This document shows, in pieces, positions 8,148-16,455 of a DNA stretch of 64,000 nucleotides. Made by a program: the position numbers and the translations under genes. The notes under the pieces were generated by a model. The model did no database searches and had not been told where the DNA came from. It saw only the letters and a list, made by a program, of their open reading frames with translations. The DNA comes from Kitasatospora sp. NBC_01246 (GTDB taxonomy: Bacteria > Actinomycetota > Actinomycetes > Streptomycetales > Streptomycetaceae), in NCBI RefSeq assembly GCF_036226505.1, contig NZ_CP108484.1:1054001-1118000 (forward strand), written 5' to 3'. Within the stretch, counting starts at the first letter, position 1, and each line of letters starts with the position of its first letter.

Positions 8148-9592
8148 CCGCCGCCCCCTCCGACCCGCCCGCCACCTCCACGTCCCCCAGTTCGCAGGGA
8201 GCGCACGACCCGGTGAAACCCCGCCCGGTGAACCACCAGCACGCCTCGGCGGCCCGCGCCGCCGCCCCGGACCCGTACTTCCCGAACAGCGGGGACACCC
8301 GCTACCGGGTGCACCGCTACGAGCTCGCCCTGGACTACCGCCCCGGGCCCAACCGGCTGGGCGGCACCGCGCGACTGAGCGCGGTCGCCGGGACGGCGCT
8401 GCCCGAGTTCGCGCTCGACCTCGCCGAGTTCCGGATCGGCCGGGTCCTGGTGGACGGCAAGGCCGCCCGGTACACCCACCGGGCCGGCAAGCTGCGGGTG
8501 CGGCCGGTCAAGGCGCTCGCGGCCGGCGCCGCGTTCACGGTCGAGGTGCACTACACCGGGAACCCGCGGCCGGTGCGCAGCCCGTGGGGCGGCCTCGGCT
8601 GGGAGGAGCTGACCGACGGCGCGCTGGTCGCCAGCCAGCCCGTCGGCGCCCCGTCCTGGTTCCCGTGCAACGACCGGCCCGCCGACAAGGCGACCTACCA
8701 GATAGCGGTGACCACGCCGTCCGCGTACACCGTGGTGGTCGGCGGCCGGCTGCTCACCCGCACCACGCACGCCTCCAGCACGACCTGGGTGTACGAGCAG
8801 AGCGCACCGACCTCGACGTACCTGGTGACGGTCTCGATCGGCCAGTACCGGCCGGTCGTGCTCGCCGAGCGCCCGGCCGTCCGGCAGACCGGGTACGTGC
8901 CCGAGCGGGTGGCCGGCGACTTCGCGGTGGACTTCGGGCGGCAGCCGCGGATGACCGCGTACTTCGAGGAGATCTTCGGCCCCTACCCGTTCGGCGAGTA
9001 CACGGTGGTCGTCGCCGACGAGGAGCTGGACGTCCCGGTGGAGGCGCAGGGCGTCGCCACCTTCGGCACCAACCACCTCGGCGGGGGCTGGGAGCGGGAG
9101 CGGCTGATCGCCCACGAGCTGGCCCACCAGTGGTTCGGCAACAGCGTGTCGATCGCCGACTGGAGCCACATCTGGCTCAACGAGGGCTTCGCCAAGTACG
9201 CGGAGTGGCTCTGGTCCGAGCGGGCCGGCGGCCCGTCGGCCACCACGCACGCGGCGGCCGCGCACGCCCTGCTGGCCGGCCTCCCCCAGGACCTCAGGCT
9301 GGCCGACCCGGGCCGGAAGCTGATGTTCGACGACCGGCTCTACCAGCGCGGCGGCCTGACCGTCCACGCGCTCCGGCTCACCCTCGGCGACGCCGCGTTC
9401 TTCCCGATGCTCCGGGAGTGGGCCACCGCCCACCGGCACGGCGTCGTCGGCACCGCCGACCTGCGCGCCCATGCGGGGCGCTACGCCGATCACTCGCTGG
9501 AGCCCCTGTTCACCGCGTGGCTGGACCGCCCGGAGCTCCCGCCGCTGCGGGGGCTGAGCGGGCCGACCGGCTCGCCGCGACCGGGCTACTGA
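8144..9592 (+). CDS. M1-family zinc metallopeptidase coupled to pls
   Basis: 482 residues. GTG at 8144 shares the GTGA overlap with the pls stop, so the genes are translationally coupled. After about 45 low-complexity residues come the M1 beta-sheet domain and the thermolysin-like domain with HELAHQWFGN and, 19 residues after its second His, the third zinc ligand in WLNEGFAKY. The usual GAMEN exopeptidase motif is replaced by a VEAQGVATFG region; LYQRGG probably holds the catalytic Tyr. It is short for M1 (no C-terminal HEAT-like domain) and has no signal peptide. Poly-lysine producers carry Zn-dependent poly-lysine-cleaving aminopeptidases thought to protect the producer or set chain length; that role is inferred here from the coupling. 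Confidence 0.85.
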   Translation: MTAAPSDPPATSTSPSSQGAHDPVKPRPVNHQHASAARAAAPDPYFPNSGDTRYRVHRYELALDYRPGPNRLGGTARLSAVAGTALPEFALDLAEFRIGRVLVDGKAARYTHRAGKLRVRPVKALAAGAAFTVEVHYTGNPRPVRSPWGGLGWEELTDGALVASQPVGAPSWFPCNDRPADKATYQIAVTTPSAYTVVVGGRLLTRTTHASSTTWVYEQSAPTSTYLVTVSIGQYRPVVLAERPAVRQTGYVPERVAGDFAVDFGRQPRMTAYFEEIFGPYPFGEYTVVVADEELDVPVEAQGVATFGTNHLGGGWERERLIAHELAHQWFGNSVSIADWSHIWLNEGFAKYAEWLWSERAGGPSATTHAAAAHALLAGLPQDLRLADPGRKLMFDDRLYQRGGLTVHALRLTLGDAAFFPMLREWATAHRHGVVGTADLRAHAGRYADHSLEPLFTAWLDRPELPPLRGLSGPTGSPRPGY

Positions 9593-9593
9593 C

Positions 9594-9637
9594 GGTCCGG
9601 CCCGGACCCCTCGCGGTGAGGGGGCCCGGGCCGGACC
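9594..9637. terminator. Bidirectional terminator hairpin
   Basis: GGTCCGGCCCGG (9594-9605) pairs perfectly with CCGGGCCGGACC (9626-9637); the loop contains a further CCCCTC/GAGGGG pairing. It sits between the convergent metallopeptidase and chitinase ends. Confidence 0.8.
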
Positions 9638-9649
9638 GCCGGCCGGGTG

Positions 9650-11320
9650 TCAGCCCGTGAAGCCGGCCGTGATGGAGGTGAACTGCCAGTCGTTCTGGGC
9701 GATGCCGGAGCAGGTCTCCTGCAGGCCGCCGCCCGCGCAGCCGCGGTCGCGGTTCACCGACCAGAAGGCCAGCCGGGCGATGTGGTGGCTGTTGGCCCAG
9801 TCGCGGATCGCGGTCCAGTTCTGGACGGTGGTGACCTCGTTGTTGTCGCTGAGGCCGTTCATGCCGGAGATGCCGACGTGCGCGTAGGCGGTGGCGTCGT
9901 CCCAGCCGAAGGTGGACTTGAGCTTGGCCTTCAGGCCCTCCGCCGCACTCACGGTGGCGGCGTACATGTCGGTGGAGGCGTTGCCGAAGTCGAACGGCAT
10001 GATGGTGAACACGTCGATGTCCGCGCCGAGCGCCTTGGCCTGCTCGATCAGCCGGTTCCCGTAGGAGGTCGGGCCGGTGGTGCCGGTACCGAAGGTCAGG
10101 ATGGTGCGCAGGCCGGGGTTGTTCTGCTTGACGATCTTGAGCGCGCCGAGGATGCGGTCCTGGACGACGGTGTTCTCGAACTCGTCGGTGTTCTCGATGT
10201 CGACGTCGATCGCCTTCAGACCGTAGGCGTCGATCACCTTCTGGTAGGCGCCGGCGAGATCGGCGGTGGTGGCGCAGTTGGGACCGAGCTTGTTGCCGCT
10301 CCACCCGCCGATGGACGGGACGACGTCGCCGCCGGCCGCGCGGACGGCCTTGATGGTGGCCTGGTCGACCCCGTTCAGCAGCGGCCGCTGGCTGTCCCAG
10401 GTGGGGTTGCAGCCGTTCTGGGCGAGGACGAAGGCCAGGGTGAACCACTTCACGCCGGTGGCGTACATGACGGTCGTGGGGGCCGGCGGGTTGCCCCAGC
10501 CGTTGTAGAGGTAGGGCGCGGCCTGCTTGAACCCGGTCGGGGTGCCGCCGCCCGGGTCGGTGGTGACCACGAGGGCGGCGGAGGAGCCGGAGGTGTTGCC
10601 GGCCGCGTCGCGGGCCTTGACGGTGAAGCTGTACGCCGTGGCGGCGGTCAGCCCGTCGACGGTCGCGCCGGTGCCGGTCGTGGTGGCGACCTTGGTGGCG
10701 CCCTGGTAGACGTCGTAGCCGGTCACGCCGACGTTGTCGGTGGCGGCGTCCCACGCGAGGGTGACGCCGGTGGCGGACTTGCCGGTGCTGCGCAGATTGC
10801 CTGGGGACGTGGGTGCCTGGGTGTCGCCCGGGGTCCCGCCGCCTGGGCCGTCCAGGCTCAGGTCGTCGGCGTAGTAGGTGCCCTGGCCGTACCAGCCGTT
10901 GACATAGACCTCCGCGCTGGTCTGCGTGGCGCCGGTGGTGAAGGAGACGCTCAGCCGGGTGTAGTCGGCGGCCGAGGTCCAGGCGGAGCCGGCGCCGGTG
11001 ACACCGAGGTAGACATAGCTGCCGCGGACCCAGCCGGACAGCGAGTACGTGGTGTTGGGCTGGACGGCGACGGTCTGCGTGCACTTGGCGTTGTCACTCG
11101 CGGAGGCGGCGCCCGCCAGCGCCTTGCCGCCGCCGTGCACGGGGGTGGAGACCACCGAGCCGAGTCCGCCGGTGCAGGACCAGCCGGACAGGGTGCCGGT
11201 CTCGAAGCCGGGGTTGCCGAGTTGGTTCGCCGCGTGGGCGGCGGTGGGGGCGGTGAACGCGGCGGCGGCCGCGAGCAGGGCTGCCGCGCCGACGGCGGGC
11301 AGTCGGGTGCGCTTGAGCAC
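9650..11320 (-). CDS. Secreted GH18 chitinase with CBM-like and Fn3 domains
   Basis: 556 residues. Residues 1-31 are a Sec signal (hydrophobic Ala-rich core, AHA-AN). About 32-157 is a carbohydrate-binding beta-sandwich (NPGFETGTLSGW opening, ADDLSL end), about 165-255 an Fn3 domain, and about 265-556 the GH18 barrel. The barrel has the SIGGWSG strand and DVDIE, whose Glu is the catalytic acid of the DxDxE motif. It should hydrolyse chitin outside the cell by substrate-assisted catalysis. The GTG at 11320 is preceded by GGAGGT. The upstream promoter carries a DasR-like operator. It resembles bacterial ChiC/ChiD-type GH18 enzymes. Confidence 0.9.
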   Translation of the reverse strand: MLKRTRLPAVGAAALLAAAAAFTAPTAAHAANQLGNPGFETGTLSGWSCTGGLGSVVSTPVHGGGKALAGAASASDNAKCTQTVAVQPNTTYSLSGWVRGSYVYLGVTGAGSAWTSAADYTRLSVSFTTGATQTSAEVYVNGWYGQGTYYADDLSLDGPGGGTPGDTQAPTSPGNLRSTGKSATGVTLAWDAATDNVGVTGYDVYQGATKVATTTGTGATVDGLTAATAYSFTVKARDAAGNTSGSSAALVVTTDPGGGTPTGFKQAAPYLYNGWGNPPAPTTVMYATGVKWFTLAFVLAQNGCNPTWDSQRPLLNGVDQATIKAVRAAGGDVVPSIGGWSGNKLGPNCATTADLAGAYQKVIDAYGLKAIDVDIENTDEFENTVVQDRILGALKIVKQNNPGLRTILTFGTGTTGPTSYGNRLIEQAKALGADIDVFTIMPFDFGNASTDMYAATVSAAEGLKAKLKSTFGWDDATAYAHVGISGMNGLSDNNEVTTVQNWTAIRDWANSHHIARLAFWSVNRDRGCAGGGLQETCSGIAQNDWQFTSITAGFTG

Positions 11321-11368
11321 CGGGGACCTCCAGTGGGGGTGTGGGGGTGGAGGTGCGGGGAGGAGCCC

Positions 11369-11398
11369 AAAATGGACTGGACCAATTCATGCTGTCAA
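11369..11398 (-). promoter_or_regulatory. Chitinase promoter with DasR-like operator
   Basis: On the minus strand TTGACA (11393-11398) is followed after 18 bases by CATTTT (11369-11374). Within the spacer, TGGTCCAGTCCA (11373-11384) matches 10 of 12 core positions of the Streptomyces DasR element TGGTCTAGACCA. Bound DasR would block RNA polymerase; GlcNAc-phosphate from chitin relieves it in known systems. Confidence 0.6.
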
Positions 11399-11503
11399 GT
11401 ACCGTCCGGCGAGCGGACGGTGAGCGGGCGGCGAGCGACGGGTGAACGGGGCCGGGAGCGGGCCGGAGCGCCGGGAGAGCGAACGGAGACGCGGCCCGGG
11501 GAC

Positions 11504-11560
11504 GCCGAAGGCCGCGCGGCCCCGGGTGCCTGGTGGCCCCGGGGCCGCGCGGCCTTCGGC
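11504..11560. terminator. Strong hairpin terminator after the lipase gene
   Basis: A perfect 23-bp inverted repeat (arms 11504-11526 and 11538-11560) with an 11-base loop, 56 bp past the lipase stop on the minus strand. No U-tract, as usual for actinobacteria. Confidence 0.8.
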
Positions 11561-11616
11561 CACCGGCCCCTCCCCCGGAACGTGTGTTCAGGCCGGGAGC
11601 GGCAGGCGCCGACGCG

Positions 11617-12942
11617 TCAGCAGTTCGACGGCGCCGCGTTCCCGGCGAAGCGGTCGGCGATCCAGGTCAGGTACTCCTGCTGCGCCTCGAACGGGATCGT
11701 GTTGTGGGTCGCGCCCTGGTAGGTCGAGTATTCGACCGGCCGGCTGAACCCGCAGGCCCGCTTGATGTACTGCTCGGTGGAGTGCGGGTTGATGACGGTG
11801 TCCGCCGTTCCCTGCATGACCAGCACCGGTGCCACCGTGGCGGCGTAGCCCGGGGTGTTCTCGTAGAAGCGCCGGCTCCAGACCTCCGGCACATCGCGCA
11901 GCGGCTTGAACAGCGTGTCCAGCTGGTGGTTGTCCGCGACGTTGTTCTGGATCACGTCGGCGAAGTGCTCGATGCAGGCCACCCCGTCGCCCTCCAACGC
12001 CTGGAGTCCGGCCGGCTGCAGCACGTCGGTGGCCCGCAGCTCGGGGTAGGCCGCCAGGAAGCCCCGGTAGACGTTGATCCGCAGCGCCGCGTTGTGGGCC
12101 TCCGAGGACTCGTTGCGCGGACCGGGCGGCACGAGACCGGCGAACTGCGGACCGAGGTCGGCGGCCGGCGCCAGCGCGGCCACGCCGACCAGGTCGAGGT
12201 CCGGACTGTAGCCGGGCGCGTCCTGACCGACGAACAGCCCCGCGCCGCCGCCCTGCGACCAGCCCAGGACGGCCGTGCGCCGGCCCGCCCGGGCCGAGCG
12301 GATCTGCCGCACCGCGGTGACGGAGTCCAGCACGTTGTGCGTCTCGGTCGCGCCGACCACGTACTGGTGGACGCCCGGCGTCCCCAGGCCCTGGTAGTCG
12401 GTCGCCACCACGACGTCGCCGGCGCCGAGGAACTGGGTCAGCGCGGGCACTCCGACGTCGATCGAGAAGGGGCTCTGGTAGCTGAAGTAGTCGACGAGGT
12501 CCCGGGCCGGGTTCGGGGCGGCCGACGGGGCGCACTGGCGCGGCCCGCCGACGGTCCCGTGGGCCCACGCCACGACGTTCCGGTCGCCGCGGCGGGGGAC
12601 GGCGTCGGTCGGCCAGGCCACCAGGCCGGAGACGGCGACCGGGGTGCCGTCGTGCAGCGTCGAGCGGTAGAGGATCCGGCAGGCCCGGGCGTGGTCGGGC
12701 GCCTCGATGGCGCGGGCCCAGATCAGGTCGCCGTGCCGGCCCTCGGGCAGCGGGGACGGGGGCTCGTAGAAGGCGTCGCCGCCGGGGCCGACCGGGACAC
12801 CGGGGGCGCACCGGCCGGAGTGGTCCGGGCCGCGGCCGTCGTCGGTCGCGGCCGCCTCGGTGCTCAGTGCGGGCAGGGCAAGAAAGGTCACGAGGGCAGC
12901 CGCAGTGACTGCCCGTAGCCAGGCTCTCATCAGGTATCCCAT
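11617..12942 (-). CDS. Secreted lipase / alpha-beta hydrolase (LIP family)
   Basis: 441 residues with a Sec signal of about 32 residues (MRAW..AVTAAALVTFLALPALSTEAA). The family is that of secretory lipases (Candida antarctica lipase A-like). It shows RILYRSTLHDGTPVAVSGLV near the start, GWSQGG around the nucleophile Ser, a late VMQGTADTVI for the acid and GATHNTIP for the His. It should hydrolyse extracellular esters or triglycerides. ATG at 12942 is used; a second ATG at 12930 gives a more standard signal peptide and is equally possible. A strong terminator follows. Confidence 0.82.
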   Translation of the reverse strand: MGYLMRAWLRAVTAAALVTFLALPALSTEAAATDDGRGPDHSGRCAPGVPVGPGGDAFYEPPSPLPEGRHGDLIWARAIEAPDHARACRILYRSTLHDGTPVAVSGLVAWPTDAVPRRGDRNVVAWAHGTVGGPRQCAPSAAPNPARDLVDYFSYQSPFSIDVGVPALTQFLGAGDVVVATDYQGLGTPGVHQYVVGATETHNVLDSVTAVRQIRSARAGRRTAVLGWSQGGGAGLFVGQDAPGYSPDLDLVGVAALAPAADLGPQFAGLVPPGPRNESSEAHNAALRINVYRGFLAAYPELRATDVLQPAGLQALEGDGVACIEHFADVIQNNVADNHQLDTLFKPLRDVPEVWSRRFYENTPGYAATVAPVLVMQGTADTVINPHSTEQYIKRACGFSRPVEYSTYQGATHNTIPFEAQQEYLTWIADRFAGNAAPSNC

Positions 12943-13279
12943 CGCCGGAGGCCGGCTGCCCCCGGCCGGCCCCGGAGGCGGCCGTGCCGTGCGAGCCGGC
13001 TTGTCATGGTCGAGCCGAGGCTACTCCTCGTAGACCGGCAATCGACTGACCGTCACCACCGCCGCGTGTTGGCGGCTCCGGCCCGGGGCGGAGCCGCCGT
13101 GAGCGGCGCGGCGGGCCCTCGGCGGGACTCCCCCGGCCGGCCCGGGAAGGAGGTGGAGGACCGTGGACGACCGACGTAGGTTGAGGGAGCCGTCCGGCCC
13201 CGCCGACGGCATCCGGCGACGGTCGACACCGGCCCCGGTCCGCGTTTCAGCCCCTGCACCGAATGATTCAGAGGATCAG
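12943..13279. other. Divergent intergenic region, lipase / serine hydrolase
   Basis: 337 bp between divergent genes. No clear -35/-10 pair is seen. It contains AAGGAGGT at about 13146-13153, a perfect anti-16S match eight bases before an in-frame GTG at 13163, which is an alternative start for the downstream hydrolase. Confidence 0.4.
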
Positions 13280-14659
13280 ATGACCGACCAGTACGACGAG
13301 CTCCTCCCGACGACCCGCCGCGCGCTGCTGCACCGGATCGCGGTCGCACAGGCCGAGGGCCGGACGCCCTCCCTGGTCGCCGCGGTGGTCCGGGACGGCA
13401 GACTGGTCTGGAGCGGAGCGCGCAGCATGATCGACGGTCATGCGCCCACCGTCGACGTGCAGTACCGGATCGGCTCGCTCACCAAGACCTTCGTCGCCGT
13501 CCTGGTGCTCCGGCTGCGCGACGAGGGCCTGCTCGACCTGGCCGACCCGCTGGAGCGCCACCTGCCCGGCACCCCGGCCGACGGCGCCACCGTCGCCCAA
13601 CTGCTCGCCCACTCGGCCGGCCTCGCCTCCGAGACCCCGGCGCCCTGGTGGGAGCGGACCGACGGCACGCTGCGCCCCGAGCTCGCCGACCTCCTGGAGG
13701 GCGACAACCCGCGCAAGCACCCGGCGGGGCGGCTCCACCACTACTCCAACCCCGGCTACGCCCTGCTCGGCGCGCTGGTCGAGCGCCTGCGCGGCGAGCC
13801 GTGGCACGAGGTGCTGCACCGCGAGGTCCTGGCTCCGCTCGGGATGGACCGCACCACCCTGCTGCCCGAGCACCCGCACGCCGGCGGCTTCGCCGTCCAC
13901 CCCTGGGCCGACGTCATGCTGCCCGAACCGCTGACCGAGACCGGGCTGATGGCACCGGCCGGGCAGCTCTGGTCGACCGTCGCCGACCTGGCCCGCTGGG
14001 CCGCCTTCCTGACCGCCGGCGACCCGAAGGTGCTGACCGCCGAGAGCCTCGCCGAGATGCGCGTACCCGCCGTCGGCCCGGGCGGCGAGAACTGGTCCGG
14101 CGGGTACGGGCTCGGGCTGCAACTGCTGCGCCACCAGGACCGGGTGCTCTACGGCCACACCGGTTCGATGCCGGGCTTCACCGCCGGCCTCTGGATCAGC
14201 GAGGCGGACGGTCTGGCGGCGATCGCGGTCGCCAACGCGACCAGCGGCGGCGACACCCCGCGGGTCGCGGCGGAGCTGATCTCCCTCACCGCCCAGCACG
14301 AACCCCGGCTGCCCGAGCCCTGGCGCCCGCTGTCCTCCCTCGACGAGGACCTGCTCGCGCTCACCGGCCCCTGGTACTGGGGCGCCGCCGGCCACACCCT
14401 GCGGCTGAAGGCCGACCGCGTCCTGGAACTGGCCCCGCTCACCGGCGGCACCCGCAGCTCCCGGTTCCGCGCCGAGCCGGACGGCTCCTGGACGGGGCTG
14501 GACCACTACTACGCGGGCGAGACGCTGCGGGTCGTCCGCGCCGCCGACGGCTCGGTCAGCCACCTGGACGTCGGCTCCTTCGTCTTCACCCGCCGGCCCT
14601 ACGGTCCGGCCGAGGCCGTGCCCGGCGGGGTCGACCCGGCCGGCTGGCAGGCCTTCTGA
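13280..14659 (+). CDS. Serine hydrolase, class C beta-lactamase / DD-peptidase family
   Basis: 459 residues from the ATG at 13280 (AGAGGA six bases before it). Catalytic motifs of the family are in order: SLTK in GSLTKTF (nucleophile Ser and Lys), YSN in HHYSNPGY, and HTG in YGHTGSMPG in place of KTG. HTG is typical of EstB-like esterases and D-aminopeptidases rather than true beta-lactamases. After the catalytic domain, about 95 residues form a lipocalin-like C-terminal extension (LKADRVLELAPL, SFVFTRRP). There is no signal peptide, so it is probably cytoplasmic. An in-frame GTG at 13163 with a perfect ribosome site would add 39 disordered residues. Confidence 0.82.
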   Translation: MTDQYDELLPTTRRALLHRIAVAQAEGRTPSLVAAVVRDGRLVWSGARSMIDGHAPTVDVQYRIGSLTKTFVAVLVLRLRDEGLLDLADPLERHLPGTPADGATVAQLLAHSAGLASETPAPWWERTDGTLRPELADLLEGDNPRKHPAGRLHHYSNPGYALLGALVERLRGEPWHEVLHREVLAPLGMDRTTLLPEHPHAGGFAVHPWADVMLPEPLTETGLMAPAGQLWSTVADLARWAAFLTAGDPKVLTAESLAEMRVPAVGPGGENWSGGYGLGLQLLRHQDRVLYGHTGSMPGFTAGLWISEADGLAAIAVANATSGGDTPRVAAELISLTAQHEPRLPEPWRPLSSLDEDLLALTGPWYWGAAGHTLRLKADRVLELAPLTGGTRSSRFRAEPDGSWTGLDHYYAGETLRVVRAADGSVSHLDVGSFVFTRRPYGPAEAVPGGVDPAGWQAF

Positions 14660-14744
14660 GGCGTCGGGCCTCCCCCGGCCCGGGTGTGTCGCCGCCGCGG
14701 GGCTCCGACCCGCCGTGACGGGCGCCCGGTGCTGCGCGGCGGGC

Positions 14745-15230
14745 CTACGCCGCGCCGCCGCGGGGCTCCGGCGCTTCGGCGTCGGGGGCCCGCGCTCCGG
14801 CCGGGGAACCAGGCGGACGGGCCAGGCGCAAAAGGTGGGCCGTGCGCAGCGCGTGCGACGCGAGCAGCGTGCCGACGACCGTGCAGGGCGCCAGCGCGGC
14901 GTCCGTCGCGCCGCTCTCCCACCCGAGGAAGGCGCCGACCGCCAGGAACGGGACGACCCCCGTCACGGGGGCGATCACCATCGCGAAGGCGAGGGTGCTC
15001 CGCCTGCGGTCCTCCTCCCAGCACCGGTCGGAGGTGATCTGCAGGGCGCCGGCCATCGCCACCACCAGCATCCACCAGGGCGAGGTGGCCAGTCCGACCA
15101 GCCTGGCGAGCAGGTGGAGGAGGAGCAGTACGACCGCGAGCTGGGCCTGCACCCGCAGGATGTCCCGCAGCTCCGCGGCGATCTCCCGCCGCCGCGCCGA
15201 GCCCGGTTTCCACCCCATGGAGCGGAGCAT
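14745..15230 (-). CDS. Hypothetical membrane protein
   Basis: About 161 residues from ATG 15230, or 157 from ATG 15218 (MGWKPGSARRRE). A basic amphipathic N-terminus is followed by four probable membrane helices (VVLLLLHLLARLVGL, MLVVAMAGALQI, LAFAMVIAPVTGVVPFL, TVVGTLLASHALR) and an Ala/Pro-rich tail. No family is recognised. Support comes from its codon pattern and clear hydrophobic periodicity; neither start has a strong ribosome site. It converges with the serine hydrolase gene and diverges from olsB. Confidence 0.5.
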   Translation of the reverse strand: MLRSMGWKPGSARRREIAAELRDILRVQAQLAVVLLLLHLLARLVGLATSPWWMLVVAMAGALQITSDRCWEEDRRRSTLAFAMVIAPVTGVVPFLAVGAFLGWESGATDAALAPCTVVGTLLASHALRTAHLLRLARPPGSPAGARAPDAEAPEPRGGAA

Positions 15231-15444
15231 ACGGTGGCGCCCGCACACCGAACAGGTGTCCGGCAGACAGTGAGTGGCCCCATTCAGCAGGTGCACATCC
15301 AAGCTCTGCCGAACGGCAACGTGGACGCCAGCCGACACGGAGAAACATACGGATACCGGTTCGCACGCCCCACGACCGAGAGTGCGGGCCGGTGCCACGG
15401 CGAACCGTGGCCGCCGTCGTCCGTGCCGCCCTGGAGGGTCTGCC

Positions 15445-16455
15445 ATGACCACCGTCCCCACGTACGCTCCGCCCGCCGTCACCCCCGGCCACACCTCGGT
15501 GCTCCCCATCCCGCTGCCGGCGCAGCAGACCGTCGTCCGGCCGCTCACCGTCCGTCCGGTCCCCGCCGTTGTACCCGCCCCGGCCGCTCCCGTGCCAGCC
15601 CTCTCCGCACCGGCGCTCTCCGCACCGGCCCTGTCCGCACCGGCCCTCCTCGGCAAGGTGCCGGCGCCCGCCTACACCGTCGCGCTCGCCCGCGACGAGG
15701 CCGACGTGCGCGCCGCCCAGCTGCTGCGCCACCAGGTCTTCGCCGCTGAACTCGGTGCCCGGCTGCACAGCCCGGTGGCGGGGCTGGACGTCGACCCGTT
15801 CGACGCGTTCTGCGACCACCTGCTGGTGCGCGAGGGCGAGGACGGCCCCGTGGTGGGGACCTACCGGCTGCTGCGCCCGGCGGCCGCCCGACGGGCCGGA
15901 CGGCTCTACTCCGACGGCGAGTTCGACCTGCGCAACCTGTCCCCGCTCCGCGACGGCCTGGTGGAGCTGGGCCGCTCCTGCATCCACCCGGACCACCGGG
16001 GCAACGGCGCGGTCATCAACCTGATGTGGGGCGGCATCGCCCGCTACCTCGCCGACACCGGCAACACCTGGGTCGGCGGCTGCTGCTCGATCCCGCTGGA
16101 CGACGGCGGCGCGACGGCGGCGCGGGTCTGGGACACCGTCAGCGCCAAGTACCTCGCCCCCGAGGAGTACCGGGTCGCCCCGCACCGGCCGTGGGACCCC
16201 ACCGGCCTGCCCCGCGCCGAGCGGGCCGCGCTGCCGGCACTGCTCCGCGGGTACCTGCGGCTGGGCGCCTGGGTCTGCGGCGCGCCCGCCCACGACCCGG
16301 ACTTCGCCACCGCCGACCTCTACGTGCTGCTGTCCCTGGAGCGCACCGATCCGCGCTACCTGCGGCACTTCCTCTCCGGGCTCGCTCCGGCGGCCCCGGC
16401 CACCGGACCGGCCGCGCCCGGCGGTACGGAACCCGCGCCCGGGCCGCTCTCGTGA
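15445..16455 (+). CDS. olsB: OlsB-type ornithine N-acyltransferase (GNAT fold)
   Basis: 336 residues; GGAGGG precedes the ATG at 15445. The first 75 residues are a Pro/Ala-rich leader including ALSAP repeated three times (about residues 53-67). The rest is the OlsB/hemolysin-type GNAT domain: a segment resembling LLRHQVFAAELGA, VGTYRLLRP, ELGRSCIHPDHRG and a C-terminal YLRLGAWVCGAP. The known reaction is transfer of a 3-hydroxyacyl group from acyl carrier protein to the alpha-amino group of ornithine, giving lyso-ornithine lipid. It overlaps the olsA-type gene by GTGA, which strongly supports this assignment. Acyl donor and amino acid are inferred from the family. Confidence 0.85.
   Translation: MTTVPTYAPPAVTPGHTSVLPIPLPAQQTVVRPLTVRPVPAVVPAPAAPVPALSAPALSAPALSAPALLGKVPAPAYTVALARDEADVRAAQLLRHQVFAAELGARLHSPVAGLDVDPFDAFCDHLLVREGEDGPVVGTYRLLRPAAARRAGRLYSDGEFDLRNLSPLRDGLVELGRSCIHPDHRGNGAVINLMWGGIARYLADTGNTWVGGCCSIPLDDGGATAARVWDTVSAKYLAPEEYRVAPHRPWDPTGLPRAERAALPALLRGYLRLGAWVCGAPAHDPDFATADLYVLLSLERTDPRYLRHFLSGLAPAAPATGPAAPGGTEPAPGPLS

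Noticed and set aside
13280..14659. True beta-lactamase function for the serine hydrolase
   Set aside because: KTG is replaced by HTG, there is no signal peptide, and a lipocalin-like C-terminal domain is present, all pointing to an esterase or peptidase.
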